Positions 1 through 7,477 of a DNA stretch of 12,984 bases are shown piece after piece. Position numbers and translations under genes: made by a program. The notes under the pieces were generated by a model. It had not been told where the DNA came from, did not search any database, and saw only the letters and a list, made by a program, of their open reading frames with translations. The DNA lies in NCBI GenBank assembly GCA_050122535.1, contig JASFIT010000085.1:1-12984 (forward strand), read 5' to 3'. Positions within the stretch are counted from its first letter, which is position 1. Each line of letters begins with the position of its first letter. Origin of the DNA: JASFEQ01 sp050122535 (GTDB lineage: Bacteria; Desulfobacterota; DSM-4660; Desulfatiglandales; HGW-15).

Positions 1-2301
1 AATGGCCGAGTCGCCAGCCACATCCAACCCACACTCCTTTAGCGCCCGAGCGAATGCCTTGGCATTGTTGATCACCTTTCGTTGGTATTCGTCTTTGAAA
101 TGGTTCATTTCCAAAGCAGCAACCAGGAGTCCAACCAGGGTCCCCAGGTGGTGGTTTGATACTGAGCCCGGAAATGCCCTTCGGTATATGGCCTCCCAGA
201 GCGCATAACGCTCTTCGTGCTCCTGAAAATCACTGCCGACCACACCGCGCTGGGTGCCGAAGTAGGTCTTGTGTGTTGATCCGGTGACCAGGTCGGCCCC
301 CTCGGTAAAGGGCTCCTGGAAGTGGGGGCCGATGAGCCCGAGCACGTGGGCCATGTCGTACATCACCACCGCGTTGATCTCCTGAGCGTCAAGGAATTGC
401 CGAATCTGTGTGACAGGCTCCTTGTGCAAAACCATGCTCTTGCCAAAGATGATGAGCTCTGGCCGGTATTCATCGATCACTTCCAGCGTGGCCGCCACAT
501 CGATCTTGTAAGGGTTGTCAATCAGCACGGGGAAGTTTGCCACGGCCGGGCGCTCGGTGCGCGGGTCGTGGGCGACATAGTCCTTCAGCGCGCCCATAGG
601 CTGGGCGCTCAGGTGACCCCCCTTCCCAATATGGTTGGTGATTGCACGGCGAATTCGCCGCGGCTCTGACTTGCGGTCAGCCCGATTGATATAGTCCACC
701 ATGGCACTAAAAACGGCCGCGTTAGCCATCTGCCCGCTGATGAGGCGTATCTCCACATTCTCGCAGCCGAGGAATTTTTGCATTTCCAGTTCAAGCATCC
801 GCTCCACCTCGTGGATGAATTCGGTCCCCTGATAATAGTAGATGTCCGATTCGTAGAAGGCCTTGAGCTTCCTGTGTTCTGCGTATCTGAAGGAGGGATC
901 CATAATTGATGCAAGCCTTGCCATGGGGGAGGCGGTCATCTCCGAAGGAATAAGGTTGATGCACTCCCGCTGTCGCCAAACTGTGTTCTCCACGGTCTTT
1001 TCTAGCAGTCTGCGAACCTTGTCCGGTGCATCGCCGGCTGGGAGTTCTTCAGCCGGCAACTCGTAATCAAAGACGATTGGGCGCGCGTATGGCGGGGCAT
1101 CACTTCGCATGTGGAACGGCACCACCATAGCATCAACCGCCTTGCCGCGAATCTCTATGGTGAGTTTTTCCTCTTCGATAATGTCACTGTCGATGTATCC
1201 CAGGCAGATGGAGCGCAATCCATGTCTGTTGGTCTGGGCTGACTCAAGCCCTTCGCCCTCAACTTCCCACATGGGGACCATTGTCCCGCTGCTGACGTAC
1301 CCGACGTGCTTGTCGCCTTTGAACACCTTGGCCCCCTCACGGGCGATACCTCGCCCTGCGACGGCGATCGGTTTAATCATACGCGGCAGGTCATGGATAA
1401 GAGAGTAATCGCGCGAGACGATTCTCCTGAACGCCTCCTGCTGCCTAGCCAGCTCCGCACGACCGATGAACTGCCCTTTCAGTGGAGAGAAACTCACGGC
1501 AAATTTCGCAAGTGGGCAGGCAAACATGGGGATTTCCTTCCCTTCCGGGTCTTCACCCAACTCGTGCCCATAGAGAGGCAAAAAGGCTTCCAGCCGGAGC
1601 GTATCCCGTGCGCCGAGGCCGATGGGTGTCGCCCCCTTGGCTACAATCAGGTCCCACAGCCTCAGGCCCTCCTCTCGGCTGGCGAAGAGCTCAAAACACA
1701 ACGGCTCACCCGTGTAGCCGGTGCGGGCCACTTTCACCTTAACGCTTGAGATGGAGACGATGCTTACGGCATTTCGCATCGGCTCTGGGAGCGGACCCAC
1801 CTCGATGATCTCTTCCAGCAGATCGCGCGACTTCGGCCCCTGCAGCGCAAGCATGGCGATCTCTTCTGTGTGGTCCACCAGCTCAACGTTGTCGAAGTCC
1901 TCTAGAACCGACTGGAGGTGATTCCAGTCCTTCTCCCGATTTGCGGCGTTGACCACCAACAAATATTCCTCTTTCACAAAGCGATACAGATACGCATCGT
2001 CCACAGCCCCGCCCGTTTGGTTGGGGATGAGTGTGTACTGAGCCCCCGTCGTTATTATGTCTAGGGCTTCAGCGTTGTTGCTCAAGACGTGCTGAAGAAA
2101 TTTCAGTGCCCCTGCACCCCGCACGATGAAACGGCCCATGTGGGAGACGTCAAAAAGGCCTGCCCCCTTGCGGGTGGCAAGGTGCTCCTCCACGATGCCT
2201 GTGGGGTAGAAAACGGGCATCTCCCAGCCACTGAATTCAACCATCTTAGCGCCCAGGGCAACGTGCCGTTCAAAGAAAGTGGTTCGTTTAAGTTGGCTCA
2301 T
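1..2301 (-). CDS. GcvT-GlyA fusion: aminomethyltransferase / serine hydroxymethyltransferase (3' end off the window)
   Basis: A single minus-strand frame of 767 codons without a stop runs from an ATG at 2301 to the left edge. Residues 1-400 are a T-protein: SGWEMPV near 24-30, DVSHMG at 51-56, the folate-site GGAVDD at 97-102 (the conserved Asp pair), YTGEP near 196 and GLGARDTLRLEA at 228-239. After a linker rich in Pro, Glu and Ala (about 400-425), residues 426-767 are a PLP-dependent serine hydroxymethyltransferase: NLIPSEMTASP near 449-459, YYQGTEF near 489-495, SGQMANAAVF near 522-531, DMAH at 649-652, and the Schiff-base lysine in STHKTYFGTQRG (Lys678). The SHMT half is divergent (YYQGTE where YYGGCE is usual) and should need some 80-100 more residues beyond the edge. 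The T domain makes 5,10-methylene-THF from aminomethyl-lipoyl-GcvH. The SHMT domain combines it with glycine to give serine. GGAG sits 8 nt before the ATG. It is divergent from gcvH and cytoplasmic. Its bases look more GC-rich than gcvH. Confidence 0.93.
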   Translation of the reverse strand, partial: MSQLKRTTFFERHVALGAKMVEFSGWEMPVFYPTGIVEEHLATRKGAGLFDVSHMGRFIVRGAGALKFLQHVLSNNAEALDIITTGAQYTLIPNQTGGAVDDAYLYRFVKEEYLLVVNAANREKDWNHLQSVLEDFDNVELVDHTEEIAMLALQGPKSRDLLEEIIEVGPLPEPMRNAVSIVSISSVKVKVARTGYTGEPLCFELFASREEGLRLWDLIVAKGATPIGLGARDTLRLEAFLPLYGHELGEDPEGKEIPMFACPLAKFAVSFSPLKGQFIGRAELARQQEAFRRIVSRDYSLIHDLPRMIKPIAVAGRGIAREGAKVFKGDKHVGYVSSGTMVPMWEVEGEGLESAQTNRHGLRSICLGYIDSDIIEEEKLTIEIRGKAVDAMVVPFHMRSDAPPYARPIVFDYELPAEELPAGDAPDKVRRLLEKTVENTVWRQRECINLIPSEMTASPMARLASIMDPSFRYAEHRKLKAFYESDIYYYQGTEFIHEVERMLELEMQKFLGCENVEIRLISGQMANAAVFSAMVDYINRADRKSEPRRIRRAITNHIGKGGHLSAQPMGALKDYVAHDPRTERPAVANFPVLIDNPYKIDVAATLEVIDEYRPELIIFGKSMVLHKEPVTQIRQFLDAQEINAVVMYDMAHVLGLIGPHFQEPFTEGADLVTGSTHKTYFGTQRGVVGSDFQEHEERYALWEAIYRRAFPGSVSNHHLGTLVGLLVAALEMNHFKDEYQRKVINNAKAFARALKECGLDVAGDSAI

Positions 2302-2470
2302 CGATCATCTCCGTTTCTTCTTTTCACCCCAGAGGGTAAAGCTCATAACCTGCTGCCGCCGCAACCGCTCCGCCGAACAAGCGGATAATGAGTCGTTTGA
2401 ATCCAAAAGCTGTGTGCAGACGGATGGGACCTTCTCAGCCCAAGACCCTTTCAGCCCGGATGCTCACCAA

Positions 2471-2486
2471 TCAGGCGCTCTCCTGA
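2471..2486 (-). other. Leader hairpin upstream of the gcvT-glyA fusion
   Basis: TCAGG and CCTGA form a 5-bp stem around a 6-nt loop. An overlapping alternative stem GGCG/CGCC (2474-2477 with 2487-2490) excludes it. A 7-bp complementary pair, 2438-2444 with 2492-2498, could close the whole structure. In a region this size one such pairing is expected by chance, so its function is unproven. Confidence 0.25.
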
Positions 2487-2524
2487 CGCCACTTGGGCAA
2501 GAAGTATCTCGAACAGTCCCAGAG

Positions 2525-2530
2525 GTTATA
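2525..2530 (-). promoter_or_regulatory. Possible -10 box for the gcvT-glyA fusion
   Basis: The minus strand reads TATAAC here, in an AT-rich patch just before the GC-rich leader. No good -35 box lies 16-18 nt upstream, so this is a weak call. If used, the fusion mRNA would have a leader of roughly 215 nt. Confidence 0.3.
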
Positions 2531-2700
2531 CATTAAGATATCAAAGGCTTACACTATCGAGGGCTGGATTAGAGAACCCTCCTGTACAGAAGCAAGTGAG
2601 CAAATCAAAATGACTTTAACAGGAGGTGGTATCATAAAAAGCACTGAATCCTATCAGCCCCAAGGACTTTCGTCAACTTCCCTACCCATCTTCAAACACT

Positions 2701-2729
2701 TTGACTCGACATTTTGTAGAAATTAGAAT
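2701..2729 (+). promoter_or_regulatory. Sigma70-type promoter of the gcvH-lipA operon
   Basis: TTGACT at 2701-2706 and TAGAAT at 2724-2729 each match the consensus at 5 of 6 bases and are separated by exactly 17 nt. The predicted start point near 2736 leaves a leader of about 88 nt before gcvH. The sequence is the best promoter match in the window and lies in the expected place for the operon. Confidence 0.7.
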
Positions 2730-2745
2730 GTGGCATTTGCATTTA

Positions 2746-2806
2746 TACGTGGTACGTGATAGGTTTTCAGATCTTTTAGCTGAAATTTTTAGAAATGCTG
2801 AGCATT
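2746..2806 (+). promoter_or_regulatory. Possible operator/leader structure before gcvH
   Basis: Three elements lie between the predicted transcription start and gcvH. There is a direct repeat TACGTG-G-TACGTG (2746-2758). There is a 6-bp hairpin TTTCAG/CTGAAA with a 9-nt loop (2765-2785). There is also a perfect 13-bp palindrome AATGCTGAGCATT (2794-2806) ending 11 nt before the Shine-Dalgarno. The palindrome could bind a dimeric regulator. I do not recognise it as any named site. Confidence 0.35.
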
Positions 2807-2816
2807 AATTAGCAAA

Positions 2817-2821
2817 AGGAG
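2817..2821 (+). promoter_or_regulatory. Shine-Dalgarno of gcvH that bears on the start codon
   Basis: AGGAG ends only 2 nt before the ATG at 2824 but 8 nt before an in-frame GTG at 2830. The spacing favours GTG (protein two residues shorter), although ATG is the default call. Confidence 0.6.
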
Positions 2822-2823
2822 AA

Positions 2824-3234
2824 ATGGCCGTGAAAGAAATCAGTGAATTAAATTTACCCGATGATGTTCGCTATGCAGAAGATCATGAATGGGCCCGGCT
2901 TAAGGGCGATAAGGTAACGGTTGGGCTTGACGACTATGCCCAGGATCAGCTCTCAGACATTGTTTTTGTTGAACTTCCCCAGGTGGGTGATGCCTTTAAA
3001 AAGGGGGAGGAATTCGCAACCGTGGAATCAGTAAAGGCTGTTTGCGAATGTTATATGCCGGTGGGCGGAGAAATTGTTGATGTCAACACGGACCTTGAAG
3101 AATCACCTCAGCTGATAAACAAAAGCCCATACAAAGATGGATGGATGGTTGTGATCAATCCCAATGATCCATCTGAAATGGAGACGCTCATGACCAGTGC
3201 CGCCTGCCTGGAAAAGCTGAAAGGAGAAGAGTAA
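2824..3234 (+). CDS. gcvH: Glycine cleavage system H protein (lipoyl carrier)
   Basis: A 136-residue lipoyl-domain protein that carries the aminomethyl group from the P-protein to the T-protein in the cytoplasm. It shows the family layout: HEWARLKGDKVTVGLDDYAQ near 21-40, the GDAFKKGEEFATVESVKAV stretch carrying the lipoyl lysine (Lys71), and the C-terminal SPYKDGWMVVI. Length is normal. Directly after the lipoyl lysine there is a Cys-Glu-Cys (residues 74-76), where H proteins usually have small or polar residues such as Ser and Asp. It is the first gene of the operon, and the gcvPA ATG follows its stop with no gap. lipB and lipA in the same operon supply its lipoyl group. The start may be GTG at 2830, judged by Shine-Dalgarno spacing. 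Confidence 0.95.
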   Translation: MAVKEISELNLPDDVRYAEDHEWARLKGDKVTVGLDDYAQDQLSDIVFVELPQVGDAFKKGEEFATVESVKAVCECYMPVGGEIVDVNTDLEESPQLINKSPYKDGWMVVINPNDPSEMETLMTSAACLEKLKGEE

Positions 3235-4566
3235 ATGCTTTACTTACCCCATACCCGTGAAGATATTGCTTCAATGCTTCAGGCTGTGGGAGTTGACGAC
3301 CTTGACGGCCTTTTTTCCACAGTCCCTGAAGATTGCCGTTGCAAGGGCGACCTCAACCTGCCAGAGGCGATGACCGAATGGGAAGTGAACGCGCATATGC
3401 AGGCTCTTTCCGACAGCATGGCCGTCTCCCCGGAATACAAAGTGTTCATGGGAGCAGGGAGTTATGAACATTTTATTCCTGCTTCGGTAATTCATCTTCT
3501 AAGTCGCTCAGAGTTTGTAACCTCTTATACCCCTTACCAGCCCGAAATGAGCCAGGGAACGCTTCAAGCGATCTATGAGTATCAGACGCTTGCCGCCCAG
3601 CTCCTGGGCATGGAAGTTGCGACTGCATCACATTACGACGGTGCTACGGCCCTGGCCGAATCACTGCTTATGGCCATCCGTGTGACCAAACGAAGCAGAG
3701 TCGCCGTTTCAAGCCTTATTCATCCTTTATATCGCCGGGTGGTTCAAACCTATTTTGAACCCACCGGTTATGAGGTTGTGGAACTTGGCTATCTCAAGAG
3801 CGGTGCGACCGATCTTACTGGATTTGATGAAATGGAGGATCTTGCAGCCGTTGCGGTGCAGTCACCCAATTTTTTCGGATGCATTGAGGATTTACAGGCC
3901 ATTGGGGAAAGGGCTCATGACAAAGAGGCCCTTTTTATCGCTTCATTTACGGAACCCCTTTCTTACGGGCTTCTAAAAAATCCCGGAAGTCAGGGCGCCG
4001 ACGTTGTATGCGGGGAAGGTCAGAGCCTCGGTATTCCCCGTTCGTTCGGCGGACCGCAGCTCGGGATACTCGCAAGCCGCAAGACTTACATGCGCAGCTT
4101 GCCCGGTCGTCTGGTTGGCCAAACCAAAGACCTGGATGGGAAACGAGGCTTTGTTCTGACGCTCGCTACCAGGGAGCAGCATATTCGCCGAGAAAAAGCG
4201 ACTTCCAACATTTGCACCAACAATAGCCTCTGTGCTCTGGCGGCCGCAACGTATATGGCCTCTCTTGGGGGTACCGGCATACGGGAACTGGCCCGTCTCA
4301 ACCATGACAAGGCCGAATATCTCAAAAATGAGCTGAAAAAGGCGGGATTTACCATTAGCTTTGATAGCCCCACATTCAATGAATTCGTTGTGGAATTTCC
4401 CAAAGGCTTTGAGGCCAATTACGGATGCCTTCTGGAGAAAAAGATAATAGCAGGCCTTTCCCTGGCTCCTTACTACCCTGAACTTGTCAACCATTACCTT
4501 TTGTGTGTAACGGAAACCAGGTCCAAGGAGGACATGGATAGCCTGGTCAGGGAGGTTAAATCATGA
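3235..4566 (+). CDS. gcvPA: Glycine dehydrogenase (decarboxylating) subunit 1, P-protein alpha
   Basis: 443 residues, the usual size of the N-terminal half of split P-protein. Together with GcvPB it decarboxylates glycine and loads the aminomethyl group on lipoyl-GcvH. Family signatures include YLPHTREDIASML at the start, FMGAGSYEHFIPA near 71-83, TPYQPEMSQGTLQAIYEYQT near 98-117, the glycine-rich SFGGPQLGI near 271-279, and the REKATSNICTNNSLCALAA block near 319-337. The PLP lysine is expected in the partner subunit, not here. The ATG lies immediately after the gcvH stop, with AGGAG 8 nt upstream inside gcvH. The end overlaps gcvPB by 4 nt (ATGA), so translation is probably coupled. Confidence 0.97.
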   Translation: MLYLPHTREDIASMLQAVGVDDLDGLFSTVPEDCRCKGDLNLPEAMTEWEVNAHMQALSDSMAVSPEYKVFMGAGSYEHFIPASVIHLLSRSEFVTSYTPYQPEMSQGTLQAIYEYQTLAAQLLGMEVATASHYDGATALAESLLMAIRVTKRSRVAVSSLIHPLYRRVVQTYFEPTGYEVVELGYLKSGATDLTGFDEMEDLAAVAVQSPNFFGCIEDLQAIGERAHDKEALFIASFTEPLSYGLLKNPGSQGADVVCGEGQSLGIPRSFGGPQLGILASRKTYMRSLPGRLVGQTKDLDGKRGFVLTLATREQHIRREKATSNICTNNSLCALAAATYMASLGGTGIRELARLNHDKAEYLKNELKKAGFTISFDSPTFNEFVVEFPKGFEANYGCLLEKKIIAGLSLAPYYPELVNHYLLCVTETRSKEDMDSLVREVKS

Positions 4567-6020
4567 GAGAATCTCTAGGGACCACGGGTCTGATACTTAA
4601 TGAGCCGCTGCTTTGGGAAAAAGGGAGAAAGGGGAGATGCGGATTTTCCCTTCCCCGCCGCGACGTTGAATCCTCCCCTCTGTCCCCTGAACTTACGGGC
4701 GAGGGCCCTGACTTCCCGGATTTGAGTGAGGTGGACGTGGTACGCCATTACACACGACTCTCCCAATGGAATTTCGCTGTGGATACAGGGATGTACCCAT
4801 TAGGGTCATGCACCATGAAGTACAGTCCAAAGAGCAACGAAAGACAAGCAAGCCTTCCAGGATTTAGCGGGTCTCATCCTCTGCTTCCAGCCAGTCTGTC
4901 CCAGGGGGTGCTCAGGCTGATGTTTGAACTGGAGCAATATCTTGCGGAAATCACCGGTATGGATGCCACCACCCTTCAGCCTGCTGCAGGGGCCCACGGA
5001 GAGCTAACCGGCATGCTTCTTATTCACGCCTACCACAAAAGTAAGGGGGTGTTGCGTTCAAAGATCATTGTCCCGGATACGGCACACGGGACAAACCCTG
5101 CCAGTGCGGCCCTCTGCGGTTATCGTCCCGTACCTGTAAGATCCAATGAACAGGGCATCCTACCCGCGGAGGCCATCCTTGATGTGATGGACGAAGAGAC
5201 AGCCGGGATCATGGTAACCAACCCGAACACACTGGGGCTTTTTGAGGAAAATATCCAGGAAATAGCCGAAATCGTCCATGCCAAGGGCGGGCTGGTCTAT
5301 TGTGACGGCGCAAACTTGAATGCTGTCATGGGCATCGTGCAAATGGGTAAAACCGGGGTTGACATAATACACCTGAACCTCCACAAGACCTTTTCCACCC
5401 CTCACGGTGGAGGCGGGCCCGGTTCAGGTCCTGTCTGTGTCAAAAAGCATCTTGAGCCTTTTCTGCCTGTACCCCGCGTGGTGGTAGAAAACGGAAAATA
5501 TGCCCTTTCGGAAAATTATCCCCAATCTGTAGGCAAACTGCAGGCCTTTCATGGAAATGTGGGTGTCATCATAAAGGCCTACAGTTATATTCGTAGCATG
5601 GGGCCAAAGAATCTAAAAAAGGCAAGCCAGCTTGCTGTTTTAAACGCAAATTATATCAAAGAAATGTTAAGGGGCACGTTGGATCTTCCCTACGATAGAC
5701 CTTGTATGCATGAATGCGTTTTTTCCGACAAACATCAACGGCCTGCCAAAGTATTAACTCTGGATATGGCCAAGCGGCTTATGGATTATGGATTTCATCC
5801 GCCCACTGTTTATTTTCCGCTGGTCGTACAAGGTGCAATCATGATCGAACCCACGGAGACAGAGTCCAAAGAGGATCTCGATCAGTTTATAGAAGCATTC
5901 AAAGCCATTGTAAATGAGGCTAAAGAAAACCCAGACTTGTTACATGAAGCACCCAAAAACTGCAAAGTAAAGAGGCTAGATGAGGTAACAGCGGCGCGGA
6001 AGCCATGCCTTGCGGGATGA
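4563..6020 (+). CDS. gcvPB: Glycine dehydrogenase (decarboxylating) subunit 2, P-protein beta
   Basis: 485 residues, the C-terminal half of split P-protein and the subunit that binds PLP. Visible signatures are FAVDTGMYPLGSCTMKYSPK (71-90), LQPAAGAHGELTG near 138-150, DTAHGTNPASAA near 172-183, VYCDGANLNA near 245-254, and the Schiff-base lysine in LNLHKTFSTPHGGGGPG (Lys275). The C-terminal part has HPPTVYFPLVV and MIEPTETESKEDLD, typical of the family. The ATG overlaps the gcvPA stop as ATGA and has GGAGG 7 nt upstream. It forms an alpha2beta2 P-protein with GcvPA. A 47-nt gap separates it from the flavoprotein gene. Confidence 0.97.
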   Translation: MRESLGTTGLILNEPLLWEKGRKGRCGFSLPRRDVESSPLSPELTGEGPDFPDLSEVDVVRHYTRLSQWNFAVDTGMYPLGSCTMKYSPKSNERQASLPGFSGSHPLLPASLSQGVLRLMFELEQYLAEITGMDATTLQPAAGAHGELTGMLLIHAYHKSKGVLRSKIIVPDTAHGTNPASAALCGYRPVPVRSNEQGILPAEAILDVMDEETAGIMVTNPNTLGLFEENIQEIAEIVHAKGGLVYCDGANLNAVMGIVQMGKTGVDIIHLNLHKTFSTPHGGGGPGSGPVCVKKHLEPFLPVPRVVVENGKYALSENYPQSVGKLQAFHGNVGVIIKAYSYIRSMGPKNLKKASQLAVLNANYIKEMLRGTLDLPYDRPCMHECVFSDKHQRPAKVLTLDMAKRLMDYGFHPPTVYFPLVVQGAIMIEPTETESKEDLDQFIEAFKAIVNEAKENPDLLHEAPKNCKVKRLDEVTAARKPCLAG

Positions 6021-6067
6021 CATACTGGAATTGATGGGCCCAAAATCTTTATCTGGAAAACCATCAC

Positions 6068-7477
6068 ATGACCGATAATCAACCCCTGGAAATTGTGATC
6101 ATTGGGCTTGGGGCAAGTGGGCTTTATGCCTCAAAGAGCGCCCTTAGCTATAACCGCAAATGCCATGTAACCATTATTGAGAAGCGGGACTTCGATCAGT
6201 TCTCCCCCTGCGGCCTTCCCTTTGTCATCGAGGGGATGGTCAAGGACTTCGAGGCACTCATGTACGATGTCCCTGAAATAAAAAACAAGTTGACCAAAAT
6301 TCTTCATCATGAGGCTGTCTCTATTGATAAGGCCAAAAAAATAGTGAAGGCTGTGGACCTTGCCACTTCAGATGAAAAGGAATTCAGATACGAATCCCTG
6401 ATACTTGCAACCGGTGCATCGCCCATAAATCTGCCGATCCCTGGCGCAAGCAGTCTCTTGGGAAAGGGTGTCCATTTTGTATCGGACATAGAGAACAGCA
6501 CCGCTCTGCTTAAGGCTGCAAAAGCATCGAAGAAGAAAAGTGCGGTCGTTGTAGGGGGAGGGGCCACAGGCCTGGAGGTGGCGGTGGGATTAAAGAAACT
6601 AGGACTTGATGTGGCCGTGACAAAGAGGACGCCGCCCCCGTTCCCCCGTAACCTGGACCCAGAAATGGGAAAAAATATCGTTGAGCACCTGGAAAAACTG
6701 GGAATAATTGTTCTCTTTGGTAAAGGCATTGATCGCATCAACGGCACTCAAAAGGTGGAATCAGTGGAAATCGCCGGTGAAACCATTGATTGTGATATAT
6801 TCGTCATGGCCGTTGGGATGCGCGGGAACACCAAGTTGGCTGAGATAATAGGGGCAAGGACTGAAAACGGATTGGTCTTGGTGAACAACAGGATGGAAAC
6901 ATCCATTGAAAACGTCTATGCTGTTGGAGATCTTGTCCAAACCTATTCCCGCATAGATGAGACCCCTACCGTCATGCAGCTTGCCACATCAGCTTATCGG
7001 CAAGGGATGACAGCGGGAATAAATGCGGCTGGGGGTAACACCTCTTATCCTGGTGCCCTCAACACTTTCCTCACCTTTGTGGGTGGCTTGGAAATTGCGT
7101 CAACCGGATACACTTTGGAGACCGCAAAAAGTCTGGGCTATGATGCCAAGGCCATCTCCACCAAGCGAGAGATAAAACCCCATTACATGCCTGACACAAA
7201 AGAGATAAACCTGAGGGTCATTGTGGATGTGAAGGATGGTAAGATTCTGGGTGCACAGGCTGTGGGTGAAGAAGGCGCTGCTTGGAGAATTAACATCTTT
7301 GCCCTGGCCATACACGGCGGCATGACCCTTTACGACCTTATGGATGCCGAGCTTTCCTACAATCCTCCTATCTCACAGATGTATGATCCCATCTCGCAGG
7401 TTGCCGAGATAGGGCTCAAACGGCTCAAGCTTGCGCCAAAGGAATGTGACAAGGTTTTTTTCCCTGAGTTAAGATGA
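6068..7477 (+). CDS. FAD/NAD(P) disulfide reductase of the CoA-disulfide reductase/NADH oxidase type, at the L-protein position
   Basis: 469 residues with a two-dinucleotide-fold flavoprotein layout: FAD-binding GLGASG (13-18), NAD(P)-binding GGGATGLE (163-170), ENVYAVGD closing the FAD site (281-288), and a C-terminal dimerisation domain ending in SYNPPIS near 430-436. The redox motif is FSPCGLPF with one cysteine (Cys48), as in CoA-disulfide reductases and NADH oxidases. The paired-cysteine motif of dihydrolipoamide dehydrogenase (CxxxxC) is absent. It is encoded after gcvPB and overlaps lipB by 4 nt, so it shares the glycine cleavage/lipoylation operon. By position it could reoxidise dihydrolipoyl-GcvH, or it may act on CoA, persulfide or another thiol. 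The first Rossmann motif 13 residues in fits the ATG chosen, though the Shine-Dalgarno is weak. The substrate is unknown. Confidence 0.9.
   Translation: MTDNQPLEIVIIGLGASGLYASKSALSYNRKCHVTIIEKRDFDQFSPCGLPFVIEGMVKDFEALMYDVPEIKNKLTKILHHEAVSIDKAKKIVKAVDLATSDEKEFRYESLILATGASPINLPIPGASSLLGKGVHFVSDIENSTALLKAAKASKKKSAVVVGGGATGLEVAVGLKKLGLDVAVTKRTPPPFPRNLDPEMGKNIVEHLEKLGIIVLFGKGIDRINGTQKVESVEIAGETIDCDIFVMAVGMRGNTKLAEIIGARTENGLVLVNNRMETSIENVYAVGDLVQTYSRIDETPTVMQLATSAYRQGMTAGINAAGGNTSYPGALNTFLTFVGGLEIASTGYTLETAKSLGYDAKAISTKREIKPHYMPDTKEINLRVIVDVKDGKILGAQAVGEEGAAWRINIFALAIHGGMTLYDLMDAELSYNPPISQMYDPISQVAEIGLKRLKLAPKECDKVFFPELR

Larger units (their letters stand above)
2302..2823. other. Divergent intergenic region between the gcvT-glyA fusion and gcvH
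   Basis: No gene is supported in these 522 bases. The right third is AT-rich and holds a good sigma70-type promoter for the gcvH operon, a palindrome and a hairpin. The left part (about 2302-2530) is GC-rich and would be the transcribed leader of the fusion gene. On the minus strand it can form a long-range 7-bp pairing (2492-2498 with 2438-2444) enclosing a hairpin at 2471-2486. I could not match it to any riboswitch consensus I know, including the glycine, THF, ZTP and SAH classes. Confidence 0.6.

Noticed and set aside
1306..1749. 147-codon plus-strand frame opposite the fusion gene
   Set aside because: It lies wholly inside the well-supported T-protein domain on the other strand and has no family features.
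2324..2446. Minus-strand frame ending in an Ala/Gly-rich hydrophobic stretch just before the fusion gene
   Set aside because: It has no ATG or GTG start after the upstream stop, and overlaps the presumed leader. Probably chance in GC-rich DNA.
2732..2745. Sigma54 promoter (TGGCA...TTGCA)
   Set aside because: The two halves are too close together to fit the sigma54 spacing.
2302..2823. Glycine riboswitch
   Set aside because: Expected near gcv genes, but the conserved elements (the CACCGAAGG-type stretch and the AAAGGAC end) are missing on both strands. An isolated GGAGAG at 2476-2484 on the minus strand is not enough.
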